From an uncultured Lachnospiraceae bacterium (GTDB lineage: Bacteria > Bacillota > Clostridia > Lachnospirales > Lachnospiraceae), in assembly GCA_910586095.1 (NCBI GenBank), contig CAJUHQ010000046.1, positions 10,393 through 24,926 of the forward strand: a stretch of 14,534 bases of DNA. The letters are read 5' to 3'. Of this stretch, positions 13,081-14,534 are shown in pieces; the first letter of the stretch is position 1; every line of letters starts with the position of its first letter. Under the pieces are notes generated by a model. It was given only the letters and a program-made list of their open reading frames with translations. It was not told where the DNA came from and did not search any database. The position numbers and the translations under genes were made by a program.

Positions 13081-14418
13081 CTAAAATATCCCTGATAATT
13101 CCTTTGCTTTTTTTATCAGGTATGTATACGTATTGTTCTCTGGATTTTGAATCACATCCTCCAAAAGACTTTGGAGTAATTCTCCAATTTGTTTTCCCTG
13201 TGGTATTCCCAATCGAATCAAATCATTTCCTGTAATTGCAAGTGTCTTGAGTGACATACATTCATTTCTCTCTAAAATCTCCTGATACAGATTCTCGATC
13301 TGATCAATGCGCTCTAGTTTTTGTATACGCTGATAAGAACTTTGCGCACAGATATCTGCACGTTTTAGCTCAAGTACCTGCAAAAAATACGAATCACCTA
13401 TTTTATTGACTGCACGGCGCACACCACGCGAATGAGGCTCTATATTATAATCGTGATACTGAATATATTTTTTCACCTTTGTAATCGTATCATTATCAAA
13501 CTTCAAGCGTTTTAAAATGTTCTCTGCTATCCGTTCTCCCTTCTCCACGTGCCCATGAAAATGATCTATCCCTTTCTCATCTGTCATCTTGACAGCAGGT
13601 TTTCCAATATCATGAAATAGCGCTGCTATCCGAAGACTTTTTTCGGCGCGAATAGAAAGTAGACAGTGCATGGTATGTTCTCCTACTGTATACATATGAT
13701 GCGGATTATGTTGCTGTGTTGTAAAGAGTGCATCGAGCTCTGGAAGTACTGCCTGGGTAATGCCAAGACGATAGGCATCGCGCATATAGTCTGGATGATT
13801 CGATAATAAAAGTTTTACAAGCTCCACTTGTATGCGTTCTGCGCTAATTCGCTTAAGATTAGGCGCCAATATTCGAATCGCTTCCTGGGTATCTTGTGCG
13901 ATACAAAATCCCAACTGTGCAGAAAAACGGACGGCACGCAACATACGCAAGGCATCTTCCCCAAAACGTTCTGTGGCATCCCCCACACATCGAATAATAC
14001 ACTGATTTAAATCTGTTATACCATCAAACGCATCTACTATACCATCTTTTGGATTGTATGCCATTGCATTGATTGTAAAATCCCTGCGCTTTAAGTCTTC
14101 TATCAAATTGGCAGTAAACACAACATCTTTTGGATGGCGGCTATCTGTATACTCCCCATCAATCCGGTATGTGGTGACCTCATAGCCTTCGCCCCCCAAC
14201 AAAACTGTCACAGTTCCATGCTGTATCCCTGTGTCAATCGTGTGACCAAAAAGTGCTTTGACTTCATGTGGTTTAGCGGATGTAGTTACATCCCAGTCAT
14301 CTGGTACTCTGCCAAGCAAAGAATCGCGCACACACCCACCTACAGCATATGCTTCAAACCCTGCTGCCTCAAGTTGTGATATGATATAAGTTACTTTTTC
14401 GGGCAATTGTATCTGCAT
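13081..14418 (-). CDS. cca: CCA tRNA nucleotidyltransferase with HD domain
   Basis: It builds or repairs the 3'-terminal CCA of tRNAs from CTP and ATP without a template. The 445 residues show the class II head motif GGCVRD (27-32), the metal-binding pair D41 and D43 in DDWD, RRDFTINAMAY (111-121, nucleotide specificity region) and EDALRMLRAVRFSAQLGF (154-171). A C-terminal HD domain carries HD at 269-270 and a FHGH stretch (287-290), a possible phosphohydrolase module. Length suits HD-containing bacterial enzymes. ATG 14418 has AAAGGTG about 10 nt upstream. A promoter precedes it, and it probably leads the cca, cotS-like, nitrilase, lipoprotein series. A full CCA-adding role rather than only A-adding is inferred. 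Confidence 0.95.
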   Translation of the reverse strand: MQIQLPEKVTYIISQLEAAGFEAYAVGGCVRDSLLGRVPDDWDVTTSAKPHEVKALFGHTIDTGIQHGTVTVLLGGEGYEVTTYRIDGEYTDSRHPKDVVFTANLIEDLKRRDFTINAMAYNPKDGIVDAFDGITDLNQCIIRCVGDATERFGEDALRMLRAVRFSAQLGFCIAQDTQEAIRILAPNLKRISAERIQVELVKLLLSNHPDYMRDAYRLGITQAVLPELDALFTTQQHNPHHMYTVGEHTMHCLLSIRAEKSLRIAALFHDIGKPAVKMTDEKGIDHFHGHVEKGERIAENILKRLKFDNDTITKVKKYIQYHDYNIEPHSRGVRRAVNKIGDSYFLQVLELKRADICAQSSYQRIQKLERIDQIENLYQEILERNECMSLKTLAITGNDLIRLGIPQGKQIGELLQSLLEDVIQNPENNTYTYLIKKAKELSGIF

Positions 14419-14462
14419 GATTGTATCACACCTTTCTTTTCATACATGCCAATTCTTGAATT

Positions 14463-14492
14463 ATTATAACATACACTTTGCAAAAACAGCAA
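14463..14492 (-). promoter_or_regulatory. cca promoter, extended -10 type
   Basis: On the minus strand a perfect TATAAT (14463-14468) is preceded by TATGT, giving an extended -10 (TRTGN). The -35 TTGCTG (14487-14492) is weak, 18 bp away. The predicted leader is about 38 nt. The remaining upstream bases to the window edge show nothing I can name. Confidence 0.7.
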
Positions 14493-14534
14493 TGGACCTT
14501 CTACTGGATTCCCATATTTTCTAGTACATAAAGC

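Overview
This 14.5 kb window reads as chromosomal core DNA of a low-GC, endospore-forming Clostridia member, most likely a Lachnospiraceae relative. This is inferred from gene content, Shine-Dalgarno (SD) sites and synteny, not from a database search. Thirteen genes lie on the minus strand and one on the plus strand. No tRNA, rRNA, CRISPR array, transposase or prophage gene was seen.

Layout from left to right. Positions 1-228 hold tandem hairpin units that form the leader of a membrane-anchored, chitin-binding GH18 glycosidase (229-1581, plus strand). A two-sided hairpin separates it from the convergent minus-strand block. Read in transcription order (right to left), that block is: cca tRNA nucleotidyltransferase, a CotS-like spore coat kinase homologue, a nitrilase-family amidase, a PEGA-type lipoprotein with a very acidic linker, HU, rqcP, yabP, yabQ, divIC, spoIIE, tilS, hpt, ftsH. 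The part from rqcP to ftsH keeps the order of the B. subtilis yabO-yabP-yabQ-divIC-spoIIE-tilS-hprT-ftsH region.

How the genes fit together. The block combines housekeeping functions (tRNA 3' end, tRNA-Ile lysidine, purine salvage, membrane proteolysis, nucleoid packing, ribosome rescue, division septum) with sporulation genes (yabP, yabQ, spoIIE, cotS-like). Regulatory sites match this mixture. hupB and cca have sigma-A type promoters. yabP has a sigma-E type site with exact spacing. spoIIE has a sigma-A type promoter with an abnormal 21-bp spacer and two Spo0A-box-like sequences, which is the architecture known for the B. subtilis gene.

The most unusual points are three. (1) A 55-nt leader is shared 50/55 between two unrelated genes, the GH18 glycosidase and rqcP. 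It ends at the SD site, and its differences preserve or strengthen a hairpin. Related tandem units precede the GH18 copy. (2) SpoIIE is only 430 residues long and lacks the multi-pass membrane domain, although its own promoter and ribosome binding site are present. (3) yabQ and divIC overlap by 80 nt out of frame through a lysine-rich stretch.
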